Origin: Geoanaerobacter sp964528055
GTDB taxonomy: Bacteria; Desulfobacterota; Desulfuromonadia; Geobacterales; DSM-12255
Assembly (NCBI GenBank): GCA_964528055.1
Contig: CAZGQM010000002.1
Span: 186,001 to 250,000 of the forward strand
Length of the DNA: 64,000 nucleotides
Reading direction: 5' to 3'
Part shown: piece after piece, positions 52,330 through 61,580 of the stretch
Layout of the letters: each line of letters opens with the position of its first letter
Position numbering within the stretch: the stretch's first letter is position 1
Translations under genes and position numbers: made by a program
Notes under the pieces: generated by a model
Seen by the model: only the letters and a program-made list of their open reading frames with translations
What the model was told of the DNA's origin: nothing
The model's database searches: none

Positions 52330-54647
52330 GCAGATTAATGGTCGTAGGGATAGGACCGGGCGGTATGGAGCATATGACCATCGAGGCGCAGGGCGCCATC
52401 GGGTCTGCCCAGGTGGTTGTCGGCTACAAAACCTATCTTGACCTTGTGAGGCCGCTGCTCGCAGGGAAGGAGGTGCTTTCCTCCGGGATGCGGCAGGAGG
52501 CCACCCGTTGCCGCGAAGCCCTTGCGCGTGCAGCAGCAGGGTCCGATGTAGCGCTTGTCTCCGGAGGGGACGCCGGTGTGTACGGGATGGCCGGGCTTGT
52601 CCTGGAGTTGGCGGAAGGGATGGCGATCCAGCCTGAAATAGTCATCGTTCCCGGCGTATCCGCTGTGCAGGCAGCAGCAGCAGTACTTGGCGCACCACTG
52701 ATGCACGACTTCGCGGTCATCTCACTCTCCGACCTGCTCACACCGTGGGAGCTTATCAGGACGCGGCTTGCCTGCGCAGCAGCAGCGGATTTCGTGATCG
52801 CCCTCTATAATCCGAAGAGCACCGGAAGGACCAGTCAGCTGGGCGAAGCCAGGGATCTGATCCTGGCAGAGCGCCTCGGGTCAACGCCTGTGGGAATCGT
52901 GCGTAACGCCTGTCGGCAGGGAGAAGAGAGGATTGTCACGAACCTCGGCGAGATGCTCAATCACAGAGTAGATATGTTCTCGCTGGTCATTATCGGCAAC
53001 TCTGCCACCCGCATTGACAAGGCGGGGAGGATGGTGACGCCGCGGGGGTATGAGACATCGGGTAACAGGGGATTGGGGATCGGGGGTGACAAAAGAGATA
53101 ATGCCGATGCCGTTTCCCAGGCCAAGGATCCCTCTCCCAAAGCGGTTATGTTCTGTGGCACCGGATCGGATGTGGGTAAATCCGTTCTTGCTGCGGGGTT
53201 TTGCCGTATTCTGGCAAATCGTGGCGTAAAGGTTGCCCCGTTCAAGTCACAGAACATGGCGCTCAATTCGGCGGTCACTCCCGAGGGTGGCGAGATCGGA
53301 CGTGCCCAGGCAGTACAGGCAGAGGCATGCAGGCTCCCTCCACATACCGATATGAACCCCGTACTGCTGAAGCCCTCGTCCGATACCGGTAGCCAGGTGA
53401 TCGTCCAGGGGCGACCGGTGGGTAACATGCAGGTGACAGAGTACACGGCCTACAAACCGATGGCGTTTGAGAAGGTGCGAGAGAGCTTTGACCGGCTTCG
53501 TGCGGCCTATGAATGCATAGTCATCGAGGGGGCGGGGAGCATAGCCGAAATCAACCTTAAGGCCCATGACATCGCAAACCTTAAGGTCGCTGAAATGGCC
53601 GATTGCCCGGTACTGCTGGTAGCGGACATCGACCGCGGCGGAGTCTTCGCCCAGATCGTCGGCACCTTTGCACTGCTCGAACCGGACGAAAAGCGGCGTG
53701 TTGCCGGGGTGCTGATCAACAAGTTCCGTGGAGATCCGAGCCTGCTTGGCCCTGGTATTGAGGCGGTCGAGAGGATCACCAAAATCCCGGTGCTGGGAGT
53801 AGTACCCTGGTTCAGCGGGTTCAGCCTCCCGGAAGAGGACAGCGTGGCCCTGCAGCGGAGAGCCAAGGTGGTCCGTATCCGTCCGCTTCGCGAGAAACTC
53901 TCCGTCGGAGTGATAAAACTCCCCCGCATCTCCAACTACACCGATTTTGATTCGCTGGAAAACGAGCATGATGTGGCGCTTCACTATATCGAAACTCCTG
54001 ATCAACTGGCAGGTATAGATCTCCTGATCCTTCCGGGGAGCAAGGCGACCATCGCCGATCTTGGGCATCTTGTTCAGAGCGGGCTGATAGATGCGATACG
54101 AGTGTATTCAGGACCGGTAATTGGGGTTTGCGGTGGCTACCAGATGCTGGGCAAGCTGGTGCTGGACCCGGATGGGGTGGAATCTACCGTCCACCATGCC
54201 GAAGGTATCGGGCTGCTGGATGTGGTGACGGTTATGCGGCCAGAAAAACAGACTCATCAGGTAACGGCTACCCTGCAGGAAGCAGGCAGGCTCTTTGCCC
54301 CCTGTCGCAGCGGTTCGCTGACCGGATACGAGATTCATATGGGTGAGACCCTGTTGGGGGATGAGGTTAGTCCTTTTGCACAGATTTCGAGCCGTTCCGG
54401 AGAAAAGGCAGAGATTCTTGAAGGTGCAGTGTCGAAAGATAACCGGGTAATGGGTACCTACCTTCACGGCATTTTTGACAATAGCGGATTCAGGAGCGCA
54501 CTGCTCAACCGTCTGCGTCGCCAGAAGGGACTTTCAACGGTTACACCGGTCAGAAACAACATTGATCCACTGGATCTCCTTGCCTCACATCTTGAGAAGT
54601 GCCTGGATATCCCCGGCATCCTGCGGCTCTGCGGATTGGAGCAGTGA
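52326..54647 (+). CDS. cbiHP: CbiH-CbiP fusion: C17-methyltransferase plus cobyric acid synthase
   Basis: 773 residues with no internal stop. Residues 1-~243 are a C17-methyltransferase (VVGIGPGGMEHMTIEA; VSGGDAGVYGMAGLV; ALYNPKSTGRTSQL). A ~30-residue Gly/Asp-rich linker (GNRGLGIGGDKRDN) leads to cobyric acid synthase at ~275-773 (MFCGTGSDVGKSVLAAGFCR; LLVADIDRGGVFAQ; glutaminase VIGVCGGYQMLG; GTYLHGIFDN). The two steps, ring contraction and late amidation, are not consecutive, so the fusion is not explained by channelling. Separate genes are the rule. Confidence 0.93.
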   Translation: MSRLMVVGIGPGGMEHMTIEAQGAIGSAQVVVGYKTYLDLVRPLLAGKEVLSSGMRQEATRCREALARAAAGSDVALVSGGDAGVYGMAGLVLELAEGMAIQPEIVIVPGVSAVQAAAAVLGAPLMHDFAVISLSDLLTPWELIRTRLACAAAADFVIALYNPKSTGRTSQLGEARDLILAERLGSTPVGIVRNACRQGEERIVTNLGEMLNHRVDMFSLVIIGNSATRIDKAGRMVTPRGYETSGNRGLGIGGDKRDNADAVSQAKDPSPKAVMFCGTGSDVGKSVLAAGFCRILANRGVKVAPFKSQNMALNSAVTPEGGEIGRAQAVQAEACRLPPHTDMNPVLLKPSSDTGSQVIVQGRPVGNMQVTEYTAYKPMAFEKVRESFDRLRAAYECIVIEGAGSIAEINLKAHDIANLKVAEMADCPVLLVADIDRGGVFAQIVGTFALLEPDEKRRVAGVLINKFRGDPSLLGPGIEAVERITKIPVLGVVPWFSGFSLPEEDSVALQRRAKVVRIRPLREKLSVGVIKLPRISNYTDFDSLENEHDVALHYIETPDQLAGIDLLILPGSKATIADLGHLVQSGLIDAIRVYSGPVIGVCGGYQMLGKLVLDPDGVESTVHHAEGIGLLDVVTVMRPEKQTHQVTATLQEAGRLFAPCRSGSLTGYEIHMGETLLGDEVSPFAQISSRSGEKAEILEGAVSKDNRVMGTYLHGIFDNSGFRSALLNRLRRQKGLSTVTPVRNNIDPLDLLASHLEKCLDIPGILRLCGLEQ

Positions 54648-55606
54648 GCGCCTTTGCCCCTCAGATGCTTCTGGGAGCCGTTATTCTGGATCTTCTTCTT
54701 GGGGATCCCCGGTGGTTGCCTCACCCTGTGGTTTTTATCGGGCGCCTGATCGGTCGGCTGGAGTCGGTTCTTCGCAGGATGGTTTGCAATGAGCGTCTGG
54801 CAGGTCTGCTCCTGCTGGTTCTGACCGTCGGGATCAGCTCAGGAGCGGCCTATCTCCTTCTCCGTTCTGCTGCGCTTGTTCACCCACTGGCTGAAGACGC
54901 ACTGGTGATATTCCTTGGCTACACCTGTCTGGCTGCTCGTTCATTACATGCTGAATCTGCAAAAGTCATGGAGTTCCTGGGTTCCGGAGACCTTTCCGGA
55001 GCACGGAAGGCATTGTCGATGATCGTTGGTCGCGATACGGAGGATCTTCACGAGTCGGAGATTTGTCGCGGTGCGGTGGAGACCGTGGCAGAGAATACCT
55101 CCGATGGGGTCATTGCCCCGCTTTTCTTCCTCATGATAGGGGGGCCGATCCTGGCGATTGCATACAAGGCTGTTAACACCCTCGACTCCATGGTCGGTTA
55201 TCGAAATGAACGTTACCTTTATTTCGGCTGGGCGTCGGCACGTTTCGATGATCTGTGCAACTGGATACCTGCACGTCTCACCGGTTGCCTCATGGTTCTG
55301 GCCGCACCTCTGTTGAGGCTTTCGGGTTGCGGTGCGTGGAGGATCATGCGTCGCGACGGTCGCAACCATTCGTCTCCCAACAGCGGGATTCCGGAGGCTG
55401 CTGCTGCCGGTGCACTTGGGGTGCAGCTCGGCGGGGTGAACCGGTACTTTGGCAAGCCAGTGTTCAAGCCAACCATAGGTGATTCGTACAGGCCACTCGA
55501 TATAGGCTCCTGGCGCGGCACCGTGCGCCTTATGTACGGATCGGAGCTCTTGATGGTTCTGGGATGGCTGGGTCTTCGATTTATCTGCAAGGGATCTCCC
55601 CTATGA
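54644..55606 (+). CDS. cbiB: Adenosylcobinamide-phosphate synthase CbiB
   Basis: 320 residues, polytopic. GTG 54644 overlaps the preceding stop (GTGA), chosen because DLLLGDPRWLPHPVVFIGRL then falls at the usual position ~20; an upstream GTG at 54599 lies inside cbiP. AENTSDGVIAPLFF and NTLDSMVGYRNERY are family motifs. Attaches aminopropanol phosphate to cobyric acid. The end overlaps cobD by 4 bp (ATGA). Confidence 0.93.
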   Translation: MSAFAPQMLLGAVILDLLLGDPRWLPHPVVFIGRLIGRLESVLRRMVCNERLAGLLLLVLTVGISSGAAYLLLRSAALVHPLAEDALVIFLGYTCLAARSLHAESAKVMEFLGSGDLSGARKALSMIVGRDTEDLHESEICRGAVETVAENTSDGVIAPLFFLMIGGPILAIAYKAVNTLDSMVGYRNERYLYFGWASARFDDLCNWIPARLTGCLMVLAAPLLRLSGCGAWRIMRRDGRNHSSPNSGIPEAAAAGALGVQLGGVNRYFGKPVFKPTIGDSYRPLDIGSWRGTVRLMYGSELLMVLGWLGLRFICKGSPL

Positions 55607-56685
55607 CGAGCCATGAGCATGGTGGCAATGTCTTTGCCGTCGCACGGCATCTTGGGGTGAGCCCTGAGGAACTGCTCGACTTTTCGGCAAGCATAAACCC
55701 TCTGGGGATGCCGGTTGCCGTGCGCGAGGCTATCATCAGCGGGGTTGACCGGCTTGTGCATTATCCTGATGCCTATGCTCAGCCGCTTCGCGAGGCGCTT
55801 GCAGAGCATCACTCTCTGGAGCCTTCTCAGATAACAGTCTCAAACGGCACAACCGAACTGATTTACCTTCTCCCACGCCTTTTGCCCGGTGAACGGGCAC
55901 TCATCATTGCTCCCGCATTTTCAGAGTATGCCAATGCGTTGACTGCAGCAGGCTGGGATGTTAAGTATCACTCTCTTAGCGCAGAAGATGGCTTCACTCT
56001 TGATCTTGCTTCTCTCGAAAAGCGCCTTTCAGAAGGGTTTGACCTCCTTTTTTTCTGCAATCCGGGGAATCCAACGGGGAGACTCTATTCCAGAGACGAA
56101 ATAGGAGCAGTTGCAAATATCTGCATTCGTTGCGGGACGCTTATGGTTCTGGACGAGGCATTCATCGATTTCTGCGAAGAAGAGGCGTCCATGGTAGCGA
56201 ATTTTGTAAGCGCAAGCAAAGGGATTGTCCTCCGCTCCATGACCAAGTTTTATGCGATTCCCGGTCTGCGACTTGGGTATGCCGCTGCTTCAGAGGGTCT
56301 ATCTGCCCGACTTGCAACGTTGCGCGGGCCATGGAGCGTCAATGTCCTGGCCCAGGATGCTGGAATGGCAGCCCTTTCTGATACGGATTTTCGCCGGCGC
56401 AGCATTATACAAGTTTCTGTGGAACGTGAGAATTTACGGGAAAGGCTTTCCGCCATTCCAGGGCTTAAAGTATTCAAGGGAGGGGCAAATTACCTTCTCC
56501 TGAAACTCTTGCGTGGCAAATCGGCGGCATGTGTGAGGGAAGAACTGCTTTTTCACCGTATACTCATTCGCGATTGCAGCTCTTTCCATGGACTGGATGG
56601 CAGATTTATCAGGGTAGCGGTCCGCTCTGCTGGCGAGAACATCAGGCTCACTGCCTCAATTGCAGAGATCCTGGGCAAAGCATAG
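55603..56685 (+). CDS. cobD: L-threonine-O-3-phosphate decarboxylase
   Basis: 360 residues from ATG 55603. Class I/II aminotransferase fold: FSASINPLGMP, VSNGTTELIYLLPRLLPGE, FFCNPGNPTGRLY, and the PLP lysine in RSMTKFYAIPGLRLGY. Makes the aminopropanol phosphate used by CbiB. Position after cbiB supports CobD over histidinol-phosphate aminotransferase. Last gene of the operon; no strong terminator was found behind it. Confidence 0.9.
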   Translation: MTSHEHGGNVFAVARHLGVSPEELLDFSASINPLGMPVAVREAIISGVDRLVHYPDAYAQPLREALAEHHSLEPSQITVSNGTTELIYLLPRLLPGERALIIAPAFSEYANALTAAGWDVKYHSLSAEDGFTLDLASLEKRLSEGFDLLFFCNPGNPTGRLYSRDEIGAVANICIRCGTLMVLDEAFIDFCEEEASMVANFVSASKGIVLRSMTKFYAIPGLRLGYAAASEGLSARLATLRGPWSVNVLAQDAGMAALSDTDFRRRSIIQVSVERENLRERLSAIPGLKVFKGGANYLLLKLLRGKSAACVREELLFHRILIRDCSSFHGLDGRFIRVAVRSAGENIRLTASIAEILGKA

Positions 56686-56798
56686 TGTAGCGGCAGACTA
56701 ATGCATGAGCCGGTAGTTTGACCTTTTCGGCGTTGTTGCGAAATCCCTGCTTCCGTCGTTCCCACGAACAATTTCAGTATATGGGAGTACAGTTCTCC

Positions 56799-56815
56799 TG
56801 TCGGGAATCTTTACA
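56799..56815 (+). promoter_or_regulatory. Candidate activator site upstream of the PilZ gene
   Basis: TGTCGGGAATCTTTACA; matches the site at 36266 in all but one base (T/A). It lies exactly 80 bp before the -24 box at 56879. Confidence 0.6.
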
Positions 56816-56878
56816 TTATCAATGTGATGCTGTTTGCTGTTGTAGCTAAATTGCTTAATTGTATATGTTGTTTGAATG

Positions 56879-56894
56879 TGGTGCGATATTTGCT
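56879..56894 (+). promoter_or_regulatory. Sigma-54 promoter of the PilZ gene
   Basis: TGGTGC-GATAT-TTGCT keeps the GG and GC pairs and spacing of the -24/-12 consensus; about 100 bp before the start codon. Confidence 0.65.
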
Positions 56895-56993
56895 TGACAT
56901 ATTGAGGTGCATTTTGTGCAGAAGCATAGATTGAAATCTTGATCAATTGCACGTATCCTTAGTTTATAGATTGCTTGCGGGGAGGAAGATCGT

Positions 56994-57371
56994 ATGGACA
57001 AAAGAAAATATTCCAGGGTTTCGTTTCACGCACCGGTCTATATTAGTGGTCGTGGAAAGACCTATGCGGGCGAGGTGGAAAATGTCTGCCATGGTGGGAT
57101 GTTTGTAAAGACATACGGCGACTTTGAGTCCGGCGATCAGGTGCTTGTAACGGTCAACTTCCAGGAGGGGAGTTCAAAACTCTCGGTTACCATACCAGGT
57201 TGCGTAGCCCGCCAGGCATCCGAAGGAGTGGCCCTCTCTTCACCGCATATAGATACTCACTCGCTGATCCACTTTGAATATCTGCTTGCCAGCAATAACA
57301 GCAGGCGTGAACAGCTTATGACGGATTTCATCGACTATGTGACAACTGAGCAGGAACGCCACATGCTCTGA
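56994..57371 (+). CDS. PilZ domain protein
   Basis: 125 residues; GGGGAGGAAG precedes ATG 56994. The c-di-GMP motif RKYSRV (RxxxR-like) is at residue 3, and the second motif reads NVCHGG where NxSxxG is usual (Cys for Ser), so binding may be altered. The barrel continues to ~95 and a helical tail follows. Candidate sigma-54 control links it to the PEP-CTERM genes; PilZ proteins control motility or polysaccharide output. Confidence 0.8.
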   Translation: MDKRKYSRVSFHAPVYISGRGKTYAGEVENVCHGGMFVKTYGDFESGDQVLVTVNFQEGSSKLSVTIPGCVARQASEGVALSSPHIDTHSLIHFEYLLASNNSRREQLMTDFIDYVTTEQERHML

Positions 57372-57529
57372 TTATTACTTGTCAGCTGGCTTTCGCCATG
57401 TTGCGGAAACCGTCGCAGGTTTGTACAATCTCCAACTTGCCACTGCCAAGAAATCCTATGGCAGACATGCATCAAATCCCTTAGTACAACCATAGAGACT
57501 TCTTATGATGTGCGTTACGACTCGCCAGG

Positions 57530-58243
57530 TCAGTGTCGTGCATTGTGAATGTGAAGTTGACGGGCCAGTCGCTCCATCTCTGAGTCAGTCAGGTAACCGG
57601 CATTTACAAAGAAATCTCCAATTCTCTTCTGACATGAGCGCTGGTAGGCGAGGAGCTGTGAAAGTTGATGTCTGGTCAGCAGCCCGTGGCGTATCGCCTT
57701 GTCTCCGAAATGGCCGGTATGTTCTCTGCAATAGAGCACCATCCTTACCGCTTCATCGGAAAGCCAGCCCCAGTTGCGGGCGATACGGCCCAGAGGTGGC
57801 CGCTGTTTTCTTTGCCAGACGATTGCCGAAAGGATGGCCTGATACGGGATGATTCCCAGGTAGTAAAGATATCTGCCTGTTTCCAGTCGATGTGAAGGGA
57901 GGTCACCCGTATGGTAATGCGGATTGCCGAATTCTTTAGCAGTATTTTTGGTTGCGTGCCGTTTGGGGTGCCTGGGGACGAGGTTCAAATCACGTTTGCG
58001 AACGAATGAAGAGAGGATCTGGTAAGCTTCGGTAACACGATGGAATGCTTCTGACGCCCCTGCCTGCTCCTGATGGTTTCCGAAGATGACATCGGGGTGA
58101 GTTTCGCGAGCCCTGCGCCTGAAGGCGGCCTTCACCCCCTCCGTTTGCAGGTAGGAGAAGAATTCTTTTGTCAGGTCAACATCCATGCCAAAAAGCACAT
58201 GGCCGGCACTTCGAAGGTCAGTGTCACAATATTGACCGTTCAT
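57530..58243 (-). CDS. J-domain protein
   Basis: 237 residues from ATG 58243 (GGGAGAGG site; ATG 58246 is an alternative). A divergent J domain covers ~20-85: FSYLQTEGVKAAFRRRARET, then HPDVI with the catalytic HPD, and AFHRVTEAYQILSS. A basic linker (PRHPKRHATKN) leads to a C-terminal region with two repeats of the pattern GRIA...NWGWLSDEAV and GDFFVNAGYLTDSEMERL. These match the low-capacity 'G-x-hL-V/NxGhLT' repeats found in type II secretion/DnaJ-like proteins. Probable Hsp70 co-chaperone; client unknown. Confidence 0.75.
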   Translation of the reverse strand: MNGQYCDTDLRSAGHVLFGMDVDLTKEFFSYLQTEGVKAAFRRRARETHPDVIFGNHQEQAGASEAFHRVTEAYQILSSFVRKRDLNLVPRHPKRHATKNTAKEFGNPHYHTGDLPSHRLETGRYLYYLGIIPYQAILSAIVWQRKQRPPLGRIARNWGWLSDEAVRMVLYCREHTGHFGDKAIRHGLLTRHQLSQLLAYQRSCQKRIGDFFVNAGYLTDSEMERLARQLHIHNARH

Positions 58244-58410
58244 CATCGCCTCTCCCACGATAGTACAGCATGATGTATACTACAAAATGCCCTGCTCTGC
58301 AAGATGGCGCGGCATTCTCTTGACAACAGAGACCTCCTGTTTATTATTGTGCTGGTTCAACACTCTCGATCTGCACTGTTACTCGGTAATGTTGGTGGAG
58401 AAATGGTTAT

Positions 58411-59388
58411 ATGGTAACAAAAAGATGGTTCATTACTCTGGGTGCGATATTTTTTCTGGCTATTTCAGCCGCTGGATGCCGACAGGAAGCAGGGTCCACT
58501 CGGGGAGAGAGCCGTCGCCTTCAGGTGATCACCACGCTCTTTCCGATATACGATATTGCCCGATCAATTGCAGGCGATAAGGCCGAGGTCCTACTCCTGA
58601 TCCCGCCAGGCACTGAGCCGCACAATTATGAACCAAGGCCCGACGACATCGTCAGGATCAATCGGGCCGGTCTTTTCATTTATACCAACCGTTACATGGA
58701 GCCTTGGGCCGATAAGCTGATCCAGGGCGCAAACAGGCAGGGACCGCTCGTTGTGGACGCGAGTTCAGGCCTCACTTTGGTTGCTGCGGCGGGTGGTGAC
58801 TCCCATGACCACGGTCACGCAGATGTTGAGGGCGCCGGTAAGGAGAATGCAGGTCGCATGGACCCTCATGTATGGCTGGATTTGGAAAACGCCGCTCAAA
58901 TGGTAGATACAATCCTTGCCGGTTTTGTTGCCAAAGCTCCTGCAGACCGCGCCTATTTTGAGTCCAATGCCTCTGCATACCGCAGGAAGCTTTTGGATCT
59001 TGACCGTCGTTACAAGGCGACTCTGGGGAATTGTCGTACCCGCACCCTTCTTCACGGCGGGCATTATGCCTTTGGATATCTTGCAACGAGGTACGGACTC
59101 GATTACTTGGCTGCAACGGGAGTTACTGCTGATTCCGAGCCTACCCCGGCTCGCCTGGCAGAGCTGGTGAAAAAGGTGCGTCGTCTGGGGCTCAACGCCA
59201 TATTCGCCGAAGAGCTGGTTTCTCCACGGGTTGCCGAAGCTATAGCCGATGAGACAGGTGCACAGGTGCTGAAGCTCCATGCAGGCCATAACATAAGCAG
59301 CGACGAGCTGACAAGGGGGGTTACCTTCCCGTTACTAATGGAAGACAATCTTGCAACACTGGCACGGGGGCTACAATGTCGCCAGTGA
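58411..59388 (+). CDS. znuA: Zinc ABC transporter substrate-binding lipoprotein
   Basis: 325 residues. Lipobox ISAAGC at the N end; metal-site histidines in TEPHNYEP, MDPHVWLDLEN and LLHGGHYAFGY; a short His/Asp loop (GDSHDHGHAD) typical for zinc-specific members. Binds Zn2+ outside the inner membrane for the ZnuBC pump. GTGGAG lies before ATG 58411. Overlaps znuC by 13 bp. Confidence 0.9.
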   Translation: MVTKRWFITLGAIFFLAISAAGCRQEAGSTRGESRRLQVITTLFPIYDIARSIAGDKAEVLLLIPPGTEPHNYEPRPDDIVRINRAGLFIYTNRYMEPWADKLIQGANRQGPLVVDASSGLTLVAAAGGDSHDHGHADVEGAGKENAGRMDPHVWLDLENAAQMVDTILAGFVAKAPADRAYFESNASAYRRKLLDLDRRYKATLGNCRTRTLLHGGHYAFGYLATRYGLDYLAATGVTADSEPTPARLAELVKKVRRLGLNAIFAEELVSPRVAEAIADETGAQVLKLHAGHNISSDELTRGVTFPLLMEDNLATLARGLQCRQ

Positions 59389-60125
59389 TAGAGGTAAACG
59401 GTCTCTACTGCCGCTACGGGGCAACCCATGCACTGAGCGATGTGAGCTTTCGGGTGGAGCCAGGAGACTATGTCGGAATAGTGGGACCGAATGGCTCCGG
59501 CAAAAGTACGCTTATCAGGGCGATTCTGGGGCTCGCTGACCTGGAGGAAGGGGATGTGAAGTTGTTTGGAAGATCTCTAAGAGAGTTTAACGACTGGCAG
59601 CAGGTAGGCTATCTTCCCCAGCATTTGAACCTCTTCAATCCTGCATTCCCGGCCACGGTTACTGAAGTGGTGAGGCTGGGCCTCTTGGCGGGCAAGCGTT
59701 TTCCTCGACGGATCGACCGGGCAGACGCGGAAAAGGTGGACGAGATCCTCGAACAGATGGGAATAATCGATCTGCGACGCCGGATGATTGGTGAACTCTC
59801 AGGCGGTCAGCAACAGCGGGTTCTCCTCGCAAGGGCACTGGTTAATCAGCCCAGCCTGCTGATTATGGACGAACCGACTGCAGCACTTGATCCCGAAACC
59901 CGCGAGAAGTTCTACTCATTTCTGGTCGAAATCAACCGTGATCGTGCGACTACCGTACTCCTCATCACCCATGATTCAGCTACCATAGGCGGTTGTGCCT
60001 CCAAAATGCTCTACCTGGACAAGCGGCTGATATTCTTCGGGACATTCCACGAATTCTGCTCATCCCCGGAGATGACGAACCATTTTGGTGGGGCTTCACA
60101 GCACCAGATCTGCAGCCTTCACTGA
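59376..60125 (+). CDS. znuC: Zinc ABC transporter ATPase
   Basis: 249 residues. Walker A GPNGSGKSTLIRA, signature GELSGGQQQRVLLARAL, Walker B LLIMDEPTAALDPE, H-loop LITHD. Partner of znuA and znuB. A 150-bp gap follows with no gene, only an imperfect dyad near 60165-60200. Confidence 0.9.
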   Translation: MSPVIEVNGLYCRYGATHALSDVSFRVEPGDYVGIVGPNGSGKSTLIRAILGLADLEEGDVKLFGRSLREFNDWQQVGYLPQHLNLFNPAFPATVTEVVRLGLLAGKRFPRRIDRADAEKVDEILEQMGIIDLRRRMIGELSGGQQQRVLLARALVNQPSLLIMDEPTAALDPETREKFYSFLVEINRDRATTVLLITHDSATIGGCASKMLYLDKRLIFFGTFHEFCSSPEMTNHFGGASQHQICSLH

Positions 60126-60275
60126 TGCGAATTCGGCAAAAGTCAAACTGCTGCGCCACGCTTCATACATCGTCGTTGTGACGTACTTTGTTTGTACGAC
60201 TAACTTCTCAGGATTCACAAGACTTGCATATGGAGCTCTTTCAGATTCGCGGTGAATTGACGTGAGGGTTTATTT

Positions 60276-61100
60276 ATGGACATAGCAGAAACCCTATCCT
60301 ATGGCTTCATGCAGCGAGCGCTACTGGCCGGTTCCCTTATCGGGATTCTCTGCGCAGTACTTGGATGCTTCCTTGTCCTCAGGCGTCTCTCGCTGATAGG
60401 CGACGGACTTGCTCACGTCACGTTCGGCAGCGTGGCACTCGCGCTCTTTCTTAAATTTTACTCTGCAGCAGCCCTTCTTGTCTCCCTGCCGGTGGTGATG
60501 CTCTGCTCACTTGGCATACTGCGACTCTCGGAACGTGCACGGCTTACAGGCGATACTGCCATTGGTATCGTCTCCTCGCTGGGGATCGCGGTAGGGGTCC
60601 TGCTGGCAAGCCTTGGAGGGGGCTTCACCGTAGACCTGTTCAGCTATCTGTTCGGCAGCATCCTGTCAATAAGTAGGGCCGAGGTCATGCTTGCAGTGGC
60701 TCTCTGTGTAATAGTCCTGGGGCTTGTAACCTTCTTCTACCACGAATTGGTTGCGATTACATTCAATGAGGAGTTGGCGCGGGTTTCTGGGATTCACACT
60801 GGTCGGATCAGCGCGCTGTTGGTTCTGCTGACGTCTTTGACAGTGGTGCTGGCCATGAAACTTGTGGGGATCATGCTTATATCAGCACTTCTGATTCTTC
60901 CGGCAGCATCGGCTTTGCAGGTTGCGAGGGGTTTTCGGACAGCCCTGTTGCTGGCCGCGTCGCTCGCGGTACTGGCCGTTGTGTCCGGTGTTTTTGTCTC
61001 AGTTGCCATGAACCTGCCCACTGGCGCCACAATCGTGCTGGTCAACTTTGGCATTTTTGCCCTTCTCTTTATCGTCAAGAGGCTGATATCGAGAAATTAA
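60276..61100 (+). CDS. znuB: Zinc ABC transporter permease
   Basis: 274 residues, about eight membrane helices, ABC-3 family. QRALLAGSLIGILCAVLGCF and LIGDGLAHVTFGSVALALFL at the N half and GIMLISALLILPAASAL at the C half are diagnostic. Completes the znuACB importer. Confidence 0.9.
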   Translation: MDIAETLSYGFMQRALLAGSLIGILCAVLGCFLVLRRLSLIGDGLAHVTFGSVALALFLKFYSAAALLVSLPVVMLCSLGILRLSERARLTGDTAIGIVSSLGIAVGVLLASLGGGFTVDLFSYLFGSILSISRAEVMLAVALCVIVLGLVTFFYHELVAITFNEELARVSGIHTGRISALLVLLTSLTVVLAMKLVGIMLISALLILPAASALQVARGFRTALLLAASLAVLAVVSGVFVSVAMNLPTGATIVLVNFGIFALLFIVKRLISRN

Positions 61101-61160
61101 AGGGCCTCCGGCAGCCTCTTCTCAGGAATTGTGAATGAATAGTATGGTCAACAGCGCTCC

Positions 61161-61580
61161 TTAGGGGAACATGGGGGGGAGAGACGTCAGCCGCCACCCT
61201 GACGGTTTGGCATCCGGGTAGAACTCCCACTGCTCTGTGTCAGTCATGGTTTTTATCCTGGTTGCGTTTTTCATGTGGTACTGGTACTCCACAGTCACCG
61301 TTGCTTTTTCACGTTCCGGCGAGAGTTCCACCTGTTTGATCTTGTAATCGACTATCTTCACCGAATCGAAGACACTCGCACGCTCAAGGAATGCTGATCG
61401 GAGCGCCTCGACCACGTAGGCCGCGGAACTATTCGTTTCCTGCCAGCGGATCATCCGATGGTATTCCTGTACTCTGTCTTCGAGATTCTGTTGGTTCTGC
61501 TTCCAGGATGCACAGCCAACAAGAATGAGAGCAGTTGCCATCACCATCATTGTACATCTAGTAACTTTAGTGTAGGTCAT
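61161..61580 (-). CDS. Small lipoprotein
   Basis: 139 residues. Lipobox LVGCAS at residue ~22 after a hydrophobic stretch. The mature domain (VRE-type EYHRMIRWQETNSSAAYVVE; TVTVEYQYHMKNA) resembles small NTF2-like or SnoaL-like lipoproteins, but no family is certain. Its ATG overlaps the stop of the methyltransferase/MTHFR gene (ATGA), so the two are co-translated. Confidence 0.75.
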   Translation of the reverse strand: MTYTKVTRCTMMVMATALILVGCASWKQNQQNLEDRVQEYHRMIRWQETNSSAAYVVEALRSAFLERASVFDSVKIVDYKIKQVELSPEREKATVTVEYQYHMKNATRIKTMTDTEQWEFYPDAKPSGWRLTSLPPMFP

